Assembly (NCBI RefSeq): GCF_008329705.1
Contig: NZ_VTSX01000004.1
Span: 62,001 to 126,000 of the forward strand
Length of the DNA stretch: 64,000 nt
Direction of reading: 5' to 3'
DNA from: Chryseobacterium sp. SN22
GTDB lineage: Bacteria > Bacteroidota > Bacteroidia > Flavobacteriales > Weeksellaceae
A program made the position numbers and the translations under genes. Positions 24,594 to 33,457 of this stretch are shown here, piece by piece (positions within the stretch are counted from its first letter, which is position 1; each line of letters starts with the position of its first letter). Under the pieces are notes generated by a model. That model worked only from the letters and a program-made list of their open reading frames with translations. It did no database searches and was not told the origin of the DNA.

Positions 24594-25456
24594 CTTAAAA
24601 ACCTTTGAATCATTCCGCTCCATCCTTCCCGTTGTTCATGTTCTGTATGTTCTCCGGCTTTACGGGTTTTGCAGACAATTTCCTTGATCACGTACGGAAC
24701 GTCCCGGTAATCGGTGATGGATACACAATTTCTTCCCAGCAGATCTTTCCATCCGCGGTCGGCCCGCATCGCCTGGTCTGAGTGAAGCACATTGATGTGG
24801 TAAACCTCATATTTCTTTCTTGCCTCAGCCAGAAGTTCCTTATGGGTAAAGGTTTGCTGACCGGTTCCCATAATCTCCCGGATGGCAGAAGCCGGAAGGG
24901 TTTTCAGGCAGGGTTCATCACCCACCGTAAACAGCAACCCTTTCTGGTTCCTCTTTTCAAAAGCATCGGTCCGGGTATGGAAAGCGGCAAAATACCAGGC
25001 TAATAGGTAGCTTTCTCCGCCGTTTCCACCGCCACCGGATTCGATGTAGGTTCTTGTAAGCCACATGTCCAGCTCTTCATCACCGGATTCAAACTGCCCG
25101 ACCTGCAACGGATAATGGTCGCATTCGTGATCCCCGATTCCCATAAAGAGAAGTGCGGCATCCGGAATCCCGCCCTGGATAATTCCGCCCATCAGCTTGG
25201 GAAGCCCTTCCTGGATCAGGTTATACGGAATATGGCCCATGCTTCCGGTAACATCCAGTCCTAAAATAATCGGAAATGATTCCGGGTGTACGGATGAATC
25301 CCGGGCTTCCCTGAAGAAGACGCCGTTCGGATTCATTGATTCATGTGCTCTTCTTTCTGCGTTCTGAGTGAAAATTTCACCTGCACTTTTTGATGCATAC
25401 CCCATCTTTCTTGCTCTGTCGAAACGAGCGTCCATGTCGTATCTTGTACTTCCCAT
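24590..25456 (-). CDS. vWA-domain protein
   Basis: A 288-residue protein from ATG 25456 (MGSTRYDMDARFD); an in-frame ATG at 25513 would add 19 residues. The MIDAS motif DVTGSMG (Asp68, Thr70, Ser72) marks a von Willebrand A domain, with later GDEPC and SITDYRDVP strands. vWA proteins often serve as metal-dependent adaptors with AAA or enzymatic partners; none is adjacent. It overlaps the PurA-like gene by 4 bp, implying coupled translation. Confidence 0.85.
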   Translation of the reverse strand: MGSTRYDMDARFDRARKMGYASKSAGEIFTQNAERRAHESMNPNGVFFREARDSSVHPESFPIILGLDVTGSMGHIPYNLIQEGLPKLMGGIIQGGIPDAALLFMGIGDHECDHYPLQVGQFESGDEELDMWLTRTYIESGGGGNGGESYLLAWYFAAFHTRTDAFEKRNQKGLLFTVGDEPCLKTLPASAIREIMGTGQQTFTHKELLAEARKKYEVYHINVLHSDQAMRADRGWKDLLGRNCVSITDYRDVPYVIKEIVCKTRKAGEHTEHEQREGWSGMIQRFLR

Positions 25457-25547
25457 AACGTAAATTTTAGTTAAAAACTGTTTTATTGTTACCCGTTGCA
25501 TTCCGGAACTCATTTTTAATGCAATACGGAAATTTAATTCTATCCGT

Positions 25548-26099
25548 TTACCTTTCTTTTGTATACATGATGTCTGTCCTCAGCACATACTTTAATCCGT
25601 TGATCAGCGTTTTTCCTTCGTGCCTTAAGGGATGATGGAAAACCAAAGCAGAACCTTTTTTAGGAGCTACGGTAAATAATCCTTCAAATTCGGTTTCCCC
25701 GCCTTCGAAATCATCATTCAGGTAAATTAAGAAGGTGTAAAAGCTCTGTTCACTTTCATTCCTGAGATAGCTTCCGTCGCGGTGCATTTTGAACCGTTGC
25801 CCGGTCGAATATTTGTAGATCCTGAACATTTCATTAAAACCTGAAACTTTATAACTTCCATGGGTTTGAGGGAGAAATCCGACGGCTCTCTGATACAGAT
25901 TTTCAGCCAGTTCATTATCAAAAACCATCAGCCGGTCGTTGTTCCTTATTCCTTTGCTCATGACCTGCCGTCCCTGCATGTTGATCTTCGCTTCTTCAAA
26001 GACCTGGTCTTTTGCCAGCTCAATATAATGGTCACATTCTTCATTCGTCAGAAAATTTTCGATCAGAAAGATCTCCGGATGCAATGTTGTCTTTTCCAT
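25548..26099 (-). CDS. 2-oxoglutarate/Fe(II) prolyl-4-hydroxylase-like oxygenase
   Basis: A 183-residue P4H-type dioxygenase. Iron ligands are H-R-D (His106, Asp108) and His160 in RHEG, and Lys170 is placed to bind 2-oxoglutarate. FEGGETEF and VAPKKGSALVF are standard for the fold. It lies 26 bp downstream of the NADAR gene, so it is probably the second gene of the regulated transcript. Protein hydroxylation is its expected chemistry, but the substrate is unknown. Confidence 0.92.
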   Translation of the reverse strand: MEKTTLHPEIFLIENFLTNEECDHYIELAKDQVFEEAKINMQGRQVMSKGIRNNDRLMVFDNELAENLYQRAVGFLPQTHGSYKVSGFNEMFRIYKYSTGQRFKMHRDGSYLRNESEQSFYTFLIYLNDDFEGGETEFEGLFTVAPKKGSALVFHHPLRHEGKTLINGLKYVLRTDIMYTKER

Positions 26100-26125
26100 A
26101 ATATTAGTATTTGGTTGATGTGTTT

Positions 26126-26668
26126 TTACTTTCTCAGTTCGTCCCGTACTTCCATCAAAGCAAATCCCAGGAGATTTTCACCTTTCCATTCCGATGGGTT
26201 CATGGCCTTGGGATGGGTTTCCAGCATTCCGATGCCCCAGATGGTGTCATATGGACTGGCTTCTACCAAAACCCGGTCTTCCGTGGATAGTAAAAATTCT
26301 TTAAGCTGTTCATTCTGCGAAAATTTCAGCAGGTTTCCCTGTTTTACAATCTCATATTTATGCTCATCCCAAAGCTGCGGATCAAAATTCCTGACTTTTC
26401 TTCCCAGTTTTTTCACCTGATCCGGGGTCTCAGACCGGATGATCTGTTCTAAAACTTCATGATCGTTAAACAACCTTGCTTTCCCGGCCATCATATAATG
26501 TTCGGCAGTCTTGTAAGTTATCCCGTCTTCCTGGAACTCAGCAGGAAACCACTGGCTGAAACAGGCTTTAGTCACTTCCTCTTTTGCCGTATGTCCCCAG
26601 AAGAACAGAAAGTCCTGTTTTTCCTGATGCTGGAATTTTTCAATAGTATATTTTATTGTAAATTTCAT
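26126..26668 (-). CDS. NADAR family protein (YbiA-like)
   Basis: A 180-residue NADAR domain. Motifs are FLFFWGHTA, ACFSQWFPAEF, TYKTAEHYMMAGKA and WGIGM near the end, all diagnostic of the YbiA/NADAR family, whose members cleave ADP-ribosyl or N-glycosidic bonds (reported on guanine ADP-ribose and riboflavin intermediates). ATG 26668 is preferred over 26689 because the latter lies within an operator. It is the first gene behind a strong promoter overlapped by two NrtR-like operators, hence the leader gene of the ADP-ribose block. Confidence 0.93.
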   Translation of the reverse strand: MKFTIKYTIEKFQHQEKQDFLFFWGHTAKEEVTKACFSQWFPAEFQEDGITYKTAEHYMMAGKARLFNDHEVLEQIIRSETPDQVKKLGRKVRNFDPQLWDEHKYEIVKQGNLLKFSQNEQLKEFLLSTEDRVLVEASPYDTIWGIGMLETHPKAMNPSEWKGENLLGFALMEVRDELRK

Positions 26669-26669
26669 G

Positions 26670-26690
26670 ATTGCGTTATTTTTACACAAA
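26670..26690. promoter_or_regulatory. NrtR-like operator B
   Basis: A 9-3-9 inverted repeat ATTGCGTTA-ttt-TTACACAAA lies directly upstream of the NADAR ATG. It overlaps the TTTG of the -7 box (26687-26694, minus strand) and covers the likely transcription start. It shares GCGTTA and ACACAAA with operator A before the regulator gene. Confidence 0.7.
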
Positions 26691-26718
26691 TTTAACGGAA
26701 TATGGTTTTATCTGCCAA
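26687..26718 (-). promoter_or_regulatory. Promoter of the ADP-ribose block
   Basis: On the minus strand, TTG (26716-26718) and a perfect -7 box TAAATTTG (26687-26694) are separated by 21 bp. This fits the Bacteroidota consensus TTG-N17-23-TAnnTTTG. Confidence 0.75.
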
Positions 26719-26723
26719 ATTAA

Positions 26724-26744
26724 TTTGTGTTAATTTTACGCTAA
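26724..26744. promoter_or_regulatory. NrtR-like operator C
   Basis: TTTGTGTTA-att-TTACGCTAA, the same 9-3-9 palindrome in opposite orientation, lies just upstream of the TTG element (-33) of the NADAR promoter. Its centre is 54 bp from that of operator B. Confidence 0.65.
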
Positions 26745-26836
26745 AATGATTAATTGGTTGATTTTCAGTACTAAAATTTACTGCTTCTAAACACAAATAA
26801 CATTAATGATATTATTTAACGTAACTCGAAAGAAGA

Positions 26837-26998
26837 AATCAGATTGATAGGCTGAAAGAAGGAAGTTGGGTGCTGGAGGTTTGTTTTGTCAACATGGCGA
26901 TCAAAAGTATGATCAAATGAAATCGTTTGTCACTTTATTAAAAGAAACTCTATTAAATCCTGACTTATAATGTTTTATTTTATTAACCGACTGAAATC
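26837..26998. repeat. Dispersed intergenic repeat, copy 1
   Basis: Shares AGGCTG-AAGAAGGAAG-TGG-TGC-GGAGGTT and AAATGAAATCGTTTGTC with a second copy at 45903-46062, in the same order and spacing. It is non-coding and lies between the NADAR promoter and the NrtR-like gene. GGCTGGAAG-type elements are, from memory, widespread in Chryseobacterium. Confidence 0.8.
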
Positions 26999-27101
26999 AA
27001 ATCGAATAAGTTATTTATTCTTTTGCGGTGTAATGTATAACAGCAAAACAAGAATTCATTATGAAAATTGATGTTAATATTTGTGCAACTAATATTACAG
27101 A

Positions 27102-27797
27102 CTATTTTATTTCAAAATAAAATCCCTGCTCTTCCAGTTCCTTATATTTTTCCTGGTTGAAGGTAAACATTTTACCGGGTCTGCCGCTGCCTTCTTTCTT
27201 GAAGTTTTCAGTTTCATTCAGCAGGCCGTAGCTCATGATTTTTTTCCGGAAATTGCGTCGGTCGATTTCCTGTCCGACAATCGTTTTATAAAGGTTTTCT
27301 AGCTCTGAAAAGGCAAATTCCTCATTCAGAAGATTGAAGCCGATGGGCTGGTACTGGATTTTGGTTCTCAGTCTTTTCAATGCCGTATCGATAATGGTCT
27401 GATGATCGAAAGCCAGTTCCGGAAGACTGTTGATGCCGAACCATTGGGCATCGTCCGCATCGGAATCGGCAGCCAGCTCATGGTAAGACGGGTTTACCAG
27501 CCCCAGATAAGTTACGGAAACCACCCGGTTCCGTGGGTCGCGGCCTACATTGCCGAATGTATAGAGTTGTTCCAGAAAATCAGGTTTTATGCCGGCTTCT
27601 TCGCAAAGTTCACGCTTTACTGCATCATCCAGGTTTTCATCATCCAGAACCAGTCCGCCCGGAAGTGCCCATCCACCCTTGAAAGGCTCAATATTCCGCT
27701 GGATCAGGAGCACCTGAAGGTCTTTCCTGTCGAAATACCCGAAAACCACCGCATCCACCGCCACTTTGATATCCTGTAATTTCTTTGAACCTGTCAT
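27102..27797 (-). CDS. NrtR-like regulator: Nudix domain plus winged helix
   Basis: A 231-residue protein with an N-terminal Nudix domain and C-terminal winged helix (about 150-231), the architecture of NrtR, the ADP-ribose-responsive repressor of NAD genes; Bacteroidota also use relatives for sugar control. The Nudix box G-x5-E-x7-RE-x2-EE-x-G-I is complete (Gly48 to Ile70), so hydrolysis of an ADP-ribose-like ligand is possible. Its promoter holds operator A, and two similar operators control the ADP-ribose block downstream. This supports a local regulator that senses ADP-ribose. Confidence 0.88.
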   Translation of the reverse strand: MTGSKKLQDIKVAVDAVVFGYFDRKDLQVLLIQRNIEPFKGGWALPGGLVLDDENLDDAVKRELCEEAGIKPDFLEQLYTFGNVGRDPRNRVVSVTYLGLVNPSYHELAADSDADDAQWFGINSLPELAFDHQTIIDTALKRLRTKIQYQPIGFNLLNEEFAFSELENLYKTIVGQEIDRRNFRKKIMSYGLLNETENFKKEGSGRPGKMFTFNQEKYKELEEQGFYFEIK

Positions 27798-27805
27798 ATA
27801 GTAAA

Positions 27806-27826
27806 TTTGCGTTATGAGTACACAAA
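27806..27826. promoter_or_regulatory. NrtR-like operator A (autoregulatory)
   Basis: TTTGCGTTA-tga-GTACACAAA, a 9-3-9 imperfect palindrome, lies 9 bp upstream of the regulator's ATG. On the minus strand its outer TTTG is part of a -7 box TAACTTTG (27823-27830), so binding would block the promoter. Confidence 0.72.
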
Positions 27827-27873
27827 GTTACGGTTTAGTCAACATAAAAAAAATAATCTGAGTCATAAACAAA

Positions 27874-27902
27874 AAAATCCGCAGGTGGTGTCTGCGGATT
27901 TT
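27874..27902 (-). terminator. lepA terminator
   Basis: A perfect 11-bp stem AAAATCCGCAG/CTGCGGATTTT (27874-27884, 27892-27902) has T-runs on both sides, 35 bp beyond the lepA stop. Confidence 0.9.
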
Positions 27903-27936
27903 CTCTTATTTTTTGCCTTTTTACCGGCTCTTTTAT

Positions 27937-29733
27937 TTAGTCATTCAGCTTCAGTACAGCCATAAATGCCGACTGCGGTACTTCTACCCTTCCGATCTGT
28001 TTCATTTTCTTCTTTCCTTCTTTCTGCTTCTCCAAAAGCTTTCTCTTTCTGGAAATGTCTCCACCGTAACATTTTGCGGTAACGTCTTTTCTCAACGCTT
28101 TGATGGTTTCCCTGGCGATTACTTTTGTTCCCAAAGCGGCCTGAACTGCAATGTCGAACTGCTGTCTCGGGATCAGCTCACGAAGTTTTTCACACATTTT
28201 CTTACCGATGTAGTAAGCGTTGGAATCATGAATCAATGAGGACAGGGCATCTACCATATCGCCGTTGATCAGGATATCCATTTTTACCAGCTTGGAAGAA
28301 CGGAATCCGATCGGATGATAATCGAAAGATGCATATCCTTTGGAAATGGATTTCAGCCTGTCATAAAAGTCGAAAACGACCTCAGCCAACGGCATATTGA
28401 ATACCAGCTCTACCCTTTCCGAAGTCAGGTAACTCTGGTTAACGATTTCTCCTCTTTTTTCGATACACAGGGTCATCACAGCACCCACAAAATCGGATTT
28501 GGTAATGATGGAAGCTTTGATAAACGGCTCTTCCACCCGGTCCATGGTTGAAGGATCCATCATTTCAGACGGGTTATTGATCAGAATCGGAACTTCAGGT
28601 TCTTTTTTGGTATATCCGAAATACGATACGTTCGGTACCGTCGTAATCACGTTCATGTTGAACTCACGGTCCAGACGTTCCTGAACGATTTCCATGTGGA
28701 GCATTCCCAGGAATCCGCAGCGGAATCCGAAACCTAATGCGGCGGAGCTTTCCGGCTCGAAAACCAGGGAAGCATCATTCAGCCTTAATTTTTCAAGGGA
28801 AAATCTCAGTTCTTCAAAATCTTCGGAATCAATCGGGTAAATCCCGGCGAACACCATCGGCTTTACTTCCTCAAACCCTTCGATCGGTCCGGCCGCCGGA
28901 TTGCTGAATGAAGTAATGGTATCACCTACCTTTACCTCACGGGCATCCTTGATTCCGGATACCAGATAGCCTACGTCCCCGCATTCTACCGTTTTTTTCG
29001 GTACCTGTTTCAGCTTCAGCGTTCCTACTTCATCAGCGCCGTATTCTTTTCCTGTTGCGAAAAATTTAATCTTTTCGTTTTTCGTGATGCTTCCGTTTAC
29101 CACTTTGAAATAGGCTTCAATCCCTCTGAACGGATTGTATACCGAGTCAAAGATCAAAGCCTGAAGCGGTGCATCCGGATCACCTACCGGTGCCGGAATT
29201 CTTTTAACGATCTGCTCCAGAAGGTCGTGCACCCCTTCCCCTGTTTTTCCGGAAACCCGCAATACATCGTCGTAATCGCAACCGATCAGGTTCATGATTT
29301 CATCAGTTACCTCTTCAGGATTTGCCGAAGGAAGATCGATTTTATTCAGGATCGGAATAATTGTAAGGTCATTTTCCAGTGCCAGGTACAGGTTACTGAT
29401 GGTCTGTGCCTGGATGCTCTGGGCGGCATCTACAATAAGAAGCGCTCCTTCGCAGGCCGCAATGGAACGGGAAACTTCGTAAGAAAAATCTACGTGTCCC
29501 GGAGTATCAATTAAGTTTAAGATATATTTTTCGCCGTCAAGCTCATAATCCATCTGGATCGCATGGGATTTAATGGTAATCCCGCGTTCTTTCTCCAGAT
29601 CCATGTCATCCAGCGTCTGGGACTGTAATTCTCTTTGGGAAACCGTGTTGGTATATTCCAGAAGACGGTCTGCCAAAGTACTTTTACCATGGTCGATATG
29701 AGCGATTATGCAAAAATTTCGTATGTTTTTCAT
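27937..29733 (-). CDS. lepA: Elongation factor 4 (LepA)
   Basis: A 598-residue translational GTPase of full length. G motifs are AHIDHGKST (P-loop), [13 protein letters not shown] and NKIDLP. The LepA-specific C-terminal domain ends in [17 protein letters not shown]. It acts on ribosomes, back-translocating or resolving stalled complexes. It is a single gene with its own terminator and no obvious operon partner. Confidence 0.98.
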   Translation of the reverse strand: MKNIRNFCIIAHIDHGKSTLADRLLEYTNTVSQRELQSQTLDDMDLEKERGITIKSHAIQMDYELDGEKYILNLIDTPGHVDFSYEVSRSIAACEGALLIVDAAQSIQAQTISNLYLALENDLTIIPILNKIDLPSANPEEVTDEIMNLIGCDYDDVLRVSGKTGEGVHDLLEQIVKRIPAPVGDPDAPLQALIFDSVYNPFRGIEAYFKVVNGSITKNEKIKFFATGKEYGADEVGTLKLKQVPKKTVECGDVGYLVSGIKDAREVKVGDTITSFSNPAAGPIEGFEEVKPMVFAGIYPIDSEDFEELRFSLEKLRLNDASLVFEPESSAALGFGFRCGFLGMLHMEIVQERLDREFNMNVITTVPNVSYFGYTKKEPEVPILINNPSEMMDPSTMDRVEEPFIKASIITKSDFVGAVMTLCIEKRGEIVNQSYLTSERVELVFNMPLAEVVFDFYDRLKSISKGYASFDYHPIGFRSSKLVKMDILINGDMVDALSSLIHDSNAYYIGKKMCEKLRELIPRQQFDIAVQAALGTKVIARETIKALRKDVTAKCYGGDISRKRKLLEKQKEGKKKMKQIGRVEVPQSAFMAVLKLND

Positions 29734-29991
29734 TTAAGAACTATGTAATTTGCAAAGATAATAAAATGCAGGATAATTTGCCGTTCTTAATTTTAAATCT
29801 GATTTAAACCTAAAATACAACCAATCTTTTACAGCGGACCTGATTACTTTATTTACCCAAACTATTACAAAAGATTTGTTCTGATCGTAAAGCCTGCAGT
29901 TGAAACTTATTGAATATATAGGATAAGTCCTGCCATTTTTATTCATCCTTATCATATTTGTGTTTAAATTAGCCTCACTTAATATTAATCC

Positions 29992-32280
29992 ATGAAAAAG
30001 ATTCTTTTCATCCTTTTACTTGTTCCATTTATCCAGATCCGGTCGCAGTGGATTGAAAATGCTCCGGAACATCCTGAGGATTTCGTTAATCCGTTAATCG
30101 GGTCTTTGTCGAAGCCTTCGCTTTCCAACGGGAATACCTATCCTGCGGTTGCTGTTCCCCACGGAATGAACCTTTGGACGCCACAGACCGGAAAAAACGG
30201 CAACGGCTGGCAATATACCTACGATGCCGATAAGATCCGCGGGATCAAGCAGACGCACCAGCCTTCACCCTGGATGAACGATTACGGAATGTTTTCCATT
30301 ATGCCCGTAACGGGAAAAATGCGTTTCAGTGAAGATGAAAGATCCAGTTGGTTTTCCCATAAATCCGAGGTTTCAAAACCTTACTATTACAGCGTCTATC
30401 TGGCTGATCACAATGTAACGGCAGAAATTACGCCTACGGAAAGGGCAGCACAGCTAAGATTAACCTATCCCGATTCCGAAAACTCATGGATTGTTGTGGA
30501 TGCATTTGATAAAGGATCCAGTATAAAAATCATTCCTTCCGAAAATAAGATCGTGGGATATTCTACAAGATATTCCCGCGGAAAAATGGTGGGTTTTAAA
30601 AATTACTTTGTAATTTATGCCGATAAGCCGTTCATCAAATACTCAGCCTGGAGGGATAAGGATTTTGTAAAAGAGGTCATGGAAGTTACAGGCGACCACT
30701 GCGGAGCCGTCATCGGTTTTGCCACTAAAAAGGGTGAAAAGGTAAACCTGAAGGTTGCTTCTTCATTCATCAGCCCGGAACAGGCAGAACTGAATTTACA
30801 GCGGGAACTGGCTCAGGATTCATTTGATGATACTTTCAGGAAAGCCAGGCAGGCCTGGAATGATAAACTGAAAAAAGTAGAAGTTTCCGGAGGAAGCGTT
30901 GATCAGATGCGGACTTTTTACTCCTGTCTTTACAGGATGCTCTGTTTCCCTCATAAAATGTATGAAATTGATAAGGCCGGACAGATAGTCCATTACAGCC
31001 CGTATTCAGGGAAAATGGAAGCCGGTTACCGTTTTGCAGGGACAGGTTTCTGGGATACCTTCAGGGCACTCTACCCTTTCCTGAACCTGGTGTATCCGGA
31101 AATTAACGTTGAGATGCAGAAAGGGCTGATCAGCGATTACAAAGAAGGCGGCTGGCTTCCCGAATGGTCGAGTCCCTCCTATTCCGATATCATGATCGGC
31201 AATAACTCCGCTTCCGTGGTGGCCGATGCTTACCTGAAAGGCTTACGCGGCTATGACATTGAAACCCTCTACCAGGCTTTGCTGCATGGAGCCAATAACG
31301 AAGGACCTCAGGCAACGGGGAGATTAGGCATTCAATATTATAAAGAACTGGGTTATGTTCCCTATGATGTAAAAATCAATGAAAATGCAGCGCGGACCCT
31401 GGAATACGCCTACGATGATTTCGCCATTGCCCAACTGGGAAAAGCTTTGGGAAAACCGGAATCCGAATGGAAAGAATATTATCGCCGATCCCAGAATTTC
31501 CAAAAAGTAATCGATCCTGAAACCAAGCTGGCGCGCGGAAGAAACCGCAACGGAAGCTTTCAGGCTCCTTTTAATCCTTTTAAATGGGGCGATGCCTTTA
31601 CGGAAGGAAATTCCTGGCATTACACCTGGTCGGTATTCCAGGATATTGAAGGACTGGCCAAGCTGATGGGTGGAAGAAAAGCCTTTTCACAGAAACTGGA
31701 CCAGATTTTCGAATTACCTCCTATTTTTGATGATTCGTATTACGGATCGACGATCCACGAGATCCAGGAAATGGTGAATGCCGATATGGGACAATATGCC
31801 CACGGCAACCAGCCCGCCCAGCATATTATTTACCTGTACAATTATTCCGGGGAACCCTGGAAAACACAGTATTGGGTACGGGAAACGATGAACCGTCTTT
31901 ACCAACCCACTCCGGACGGCTATTGCGGTGATGAAGATAACGGGCAGACCTCAGCCTGGTATATTTTCTCAGCGCTTGGATTTTATCCCGTTACGCCGGC
32001 TACGGACCAGTATGTTCTGGGTGCTCCCCTGTTTAAGAAAGCTATCGTCCATCTGGAAAACGGAAAAACAATTGAAATTAATGCGGGGAATAATAATGAC
32101 AACAACAGATTTGTTCAATCGCTGGAATTCAACGGAAAGAAATACCCTAAAAACTGGCTCAGCCATCAGGAACTGATGAAGGGTGCAAAACTGAATTTTG
32201 AAATGGTTTCCCAACCGAATAAAGGCAGGGGAACGGATGAAAAGGATTTTCCTTATTCCTATTCTAGGGATCAGAAATAA
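29992..32280 (+). CDS. Secreted GH92 alpha-mannosidase
   Basis: A 762-residue glycoside hydrolase family 92 enzyme with signal peptide (residues 1 to about 18). Characteristic stretches are DFVNPLIGS near residue 27, TFRALYPFLNLVYP near 352, GNQPAQHIIYLYNYSG near 605 and GNEDNGQ-like CGDEDNGQTSAWYIFSALGFYPV near 642. These include the acidic and calcium-site residues of the family. It releases alpha-1,2-linked mannose from glycans outside the cytoplasm. There is no SusC/SusD pair nearby, so it is a lone enzyme rather than part of a polysaccharide locus. Confidence 0.95.
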   Translation: MKKILFILLLVPFIQIRSQWIENAPEHPEDFVNPLIGSLSKPSLSNGNTYPAVAVPHGMNLWTPQTGKNGNGWQYTYDADKIRGIKQTHQPSPWMNDYGMFSIMPVTGKMRFSEDERSSWFSHKSEVSKPYYYSVYLADHNVTAEITPTERAAQLRLTYPDSENSWIVVDAFDKGSSIKIIPSENKIVGYSTRYSRGKMVGFKNYFVIYADKPFIKYSAWRDKDFVKEVMEVTGDHCGAVIGFATKKGEKVNLKVASSFISPEQAELNLQRELAQDSFDDTFRKARQAWNDKLKKVEVSGGSVDQMRTFYSCLYRMLCFPHKMYEIDKAGQIVHYSPYSGKMEAGYRFAGTGFWDTFRALYPFLNLVYPEINVEMQKGLISDYKEGGWLPEWSSPSYSDIMIGNNSASVVADAYLKGLRGYDIETLYQALLHGANNEGPQATGRLGIQYYKELGYVPYDVKINENAARTLEYAYDDFAIAQLGKALGKPESEWKEYYRRSQNFQKVIDPETKLARGRNRNGSFQAPFNPFKWGDAFTEGNSWHYTWSVFQDIEGLAKLMGGRKAFSQKLDQIFELPPIFDDSYYGSTIHEIQEMVNADMGQYAHGNQPAQHIIYLYNYSGEPWKTQYWVRETMNRLYQPTPDGYCGDEDNGQTSAWYIFSALGFYPVTPATDQYVLGAPLFKKAIVHLENGKTIEINAGNNNDNNRFVQSLEFNGKKYPKNWLSHQELMKGAKLNFEMVSQPNKGRGTDEKDFPYSYSRDQK

Positions 32281-32319
32281 AACAGGAAAGAGAGACTCGC
32301 GAGTCTCTCTTTCCTGTTT
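32280..32319. terminator. Perfect 40-bp palindrome terminator
   Basis: Twenty-base arms (32280-32299 and 32300-32319) are fully complementary with no loop bases between them (centre CTCGCGAG) and A/T-rich ends. It lies between the converging mannosidase and glycine-zipper genes and serves both. Confidence 0.9.
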
Positions 32320-32322
32320 TAT

Positions 32323-33330
32323 TTATTTAAATCCTTCAGGTAAAATATATTGTCCTGTAAGCGGATCAAGATAGACTTCCTGTTCAGGAATTCTGTTTCT
32401 CCTGCTTTGGGCCCCTGCATCGATCGCAGCGCCAATTACTCCGCCAATCAGGCCTCCGGCCATGGCACCGATCATGACACCATTTGATGATTCAGGAAAG
32501 AGTTCTGCTTTCTTTACCTCAATAAAAAGGCCTTTATCACTTTTCAAAATTTCAGTATAGCCTACGGGAATAATTTTATAGGCCACGCCATTCTGTACAA
32601 ACGCGTAGAAACGCCGGATCGCCGTTTTATCCTCACCGTTTGCCGCTTTGGTCACTATCCCTTTATTGTTGGTTTCCAAAATAAAGCCCGGCTCCGGGCG
32701 ATGGTTGAAAAAACTGTGATAATCTTTATAAACCCCATCTTTCAGCTGATCTGCTTTCAGGATATCGAGTTTATCCGTAAGGACATCGTTATATTGTGGA
32801 AGCTCCTGTTCTGTAACGCCAGTCTCCCATGCTTCCCGGCCATAAGAATCTTTTAAGAAGTCGGTAAGGATCATGGTGAATTTTCTTGCCAGGTTCTGCG
32901 CAAGAAACGGATTGACCCGGGATGAAACCGTAGTTACCGTATCTTTCCTGTACAGGAAATGATAGCCGTCTGCTTTTTTTATAAAGGTACTGGCTCTGAA
33001 CTGCAGCTTCCCGACCGTTGATTTTTCTTTTTGTTCATCTGAAATTTTAAGATCTTCAAGCAAAAGAACCAGATTATTTTTTCCTTTCATCTCAGTAGAT
33101 TGGCCTACCCATTCTTGGAGATCTTTAACAGCTTCATGTTCAAATGCTACAGTCACTTCCTTGTTGTGATCCATGATGGTTCCGATATTTTTGTCGGAAC
33201 GCTGATCAATTACGGTAAAAGTCTTAATGAAATTTTTATTGTCCTTAGGCGGTCTGGATAAATTGATCAGTTCCGTTTTCTGGGCAGATAAAAACGTGGA
33301 TAAAAGCAGAAATACTACTATTTTCTTCAT
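32323..33330 (-). CDS. Exported glycine-zipper protein, copy 1
   Basis: A 335-residue exported protein with signal peptide (1 to about 17, ending SAQ). It is a paralogue of 33458-34462; both keep TVID-x-RSDKNIGT near residue 40 and the C-terminal LDPLTGQY-like end. Near the C terminus the glycine zipper GAMAGGLIGGVIGAAIDAGA could insert in or lie on a membrane. I do not recognise a named family. It is probably transcribed after its paralogue, with a 127-bp gap between them. Confidence 0.8.
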   Translation of the reverse strand: MKKIVVFLLLSTFLSAQKTELINLSRPPKDNKNFIKTFTVIDQRSDKNIGTIMDHNKEVTVAFEHEAVKDLQEWVGQSTEMKGKNNLVLLLEDLKISDEQKEKSTVGKLQFRASTFIKKADGYHFLYRKDTVTTVSSRVNPFLAQNLARKFTMILTDFLKDSYGREAWETGVTEQELPQYNDVLTDKLDILKADQLKDGVYKDYHSFFNHRPEPGFILETNNKGIVTKAANGEDKTAIRRFYAFVQNGVAYKIIPVGYTEILKSDKGLFIEVKKAELFPESSNGVMIGAMAGGLIGGVIGAAIDAGAQSRRNRIPEQEVYLDPLTGQYILPEGFK

Positions 33331-33457
33331 TGGGTAATTTTATGATGGATAATTTTCAAACTTACATAACTTTAAGGAATCAGGAAAGCGGAAACAAAGG
33401 TATTTCAGAAATAATGCTGTCAGAATTTAATTAAATATGTTATTATAATACCGAAGA

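Noticed and set aside
14629..26668. DarTG-type toxin-antitoxin pair
   Set aside because: Macro-domain proteins are present but no DarT-like ADP-ribosyltransferase with its motif was recognised.
14629..27797. Prophage or integrative element
   Set aside because: No integrase, structural genes, tRNA target or flanking direct repeats; only gene content is unusual.
29734..29955. 73-codon minus ORF before lepA
   Set aside because: Composition and position fit chance; it lies in the AT-rich upstream region shared by lepA and the mannosidase.
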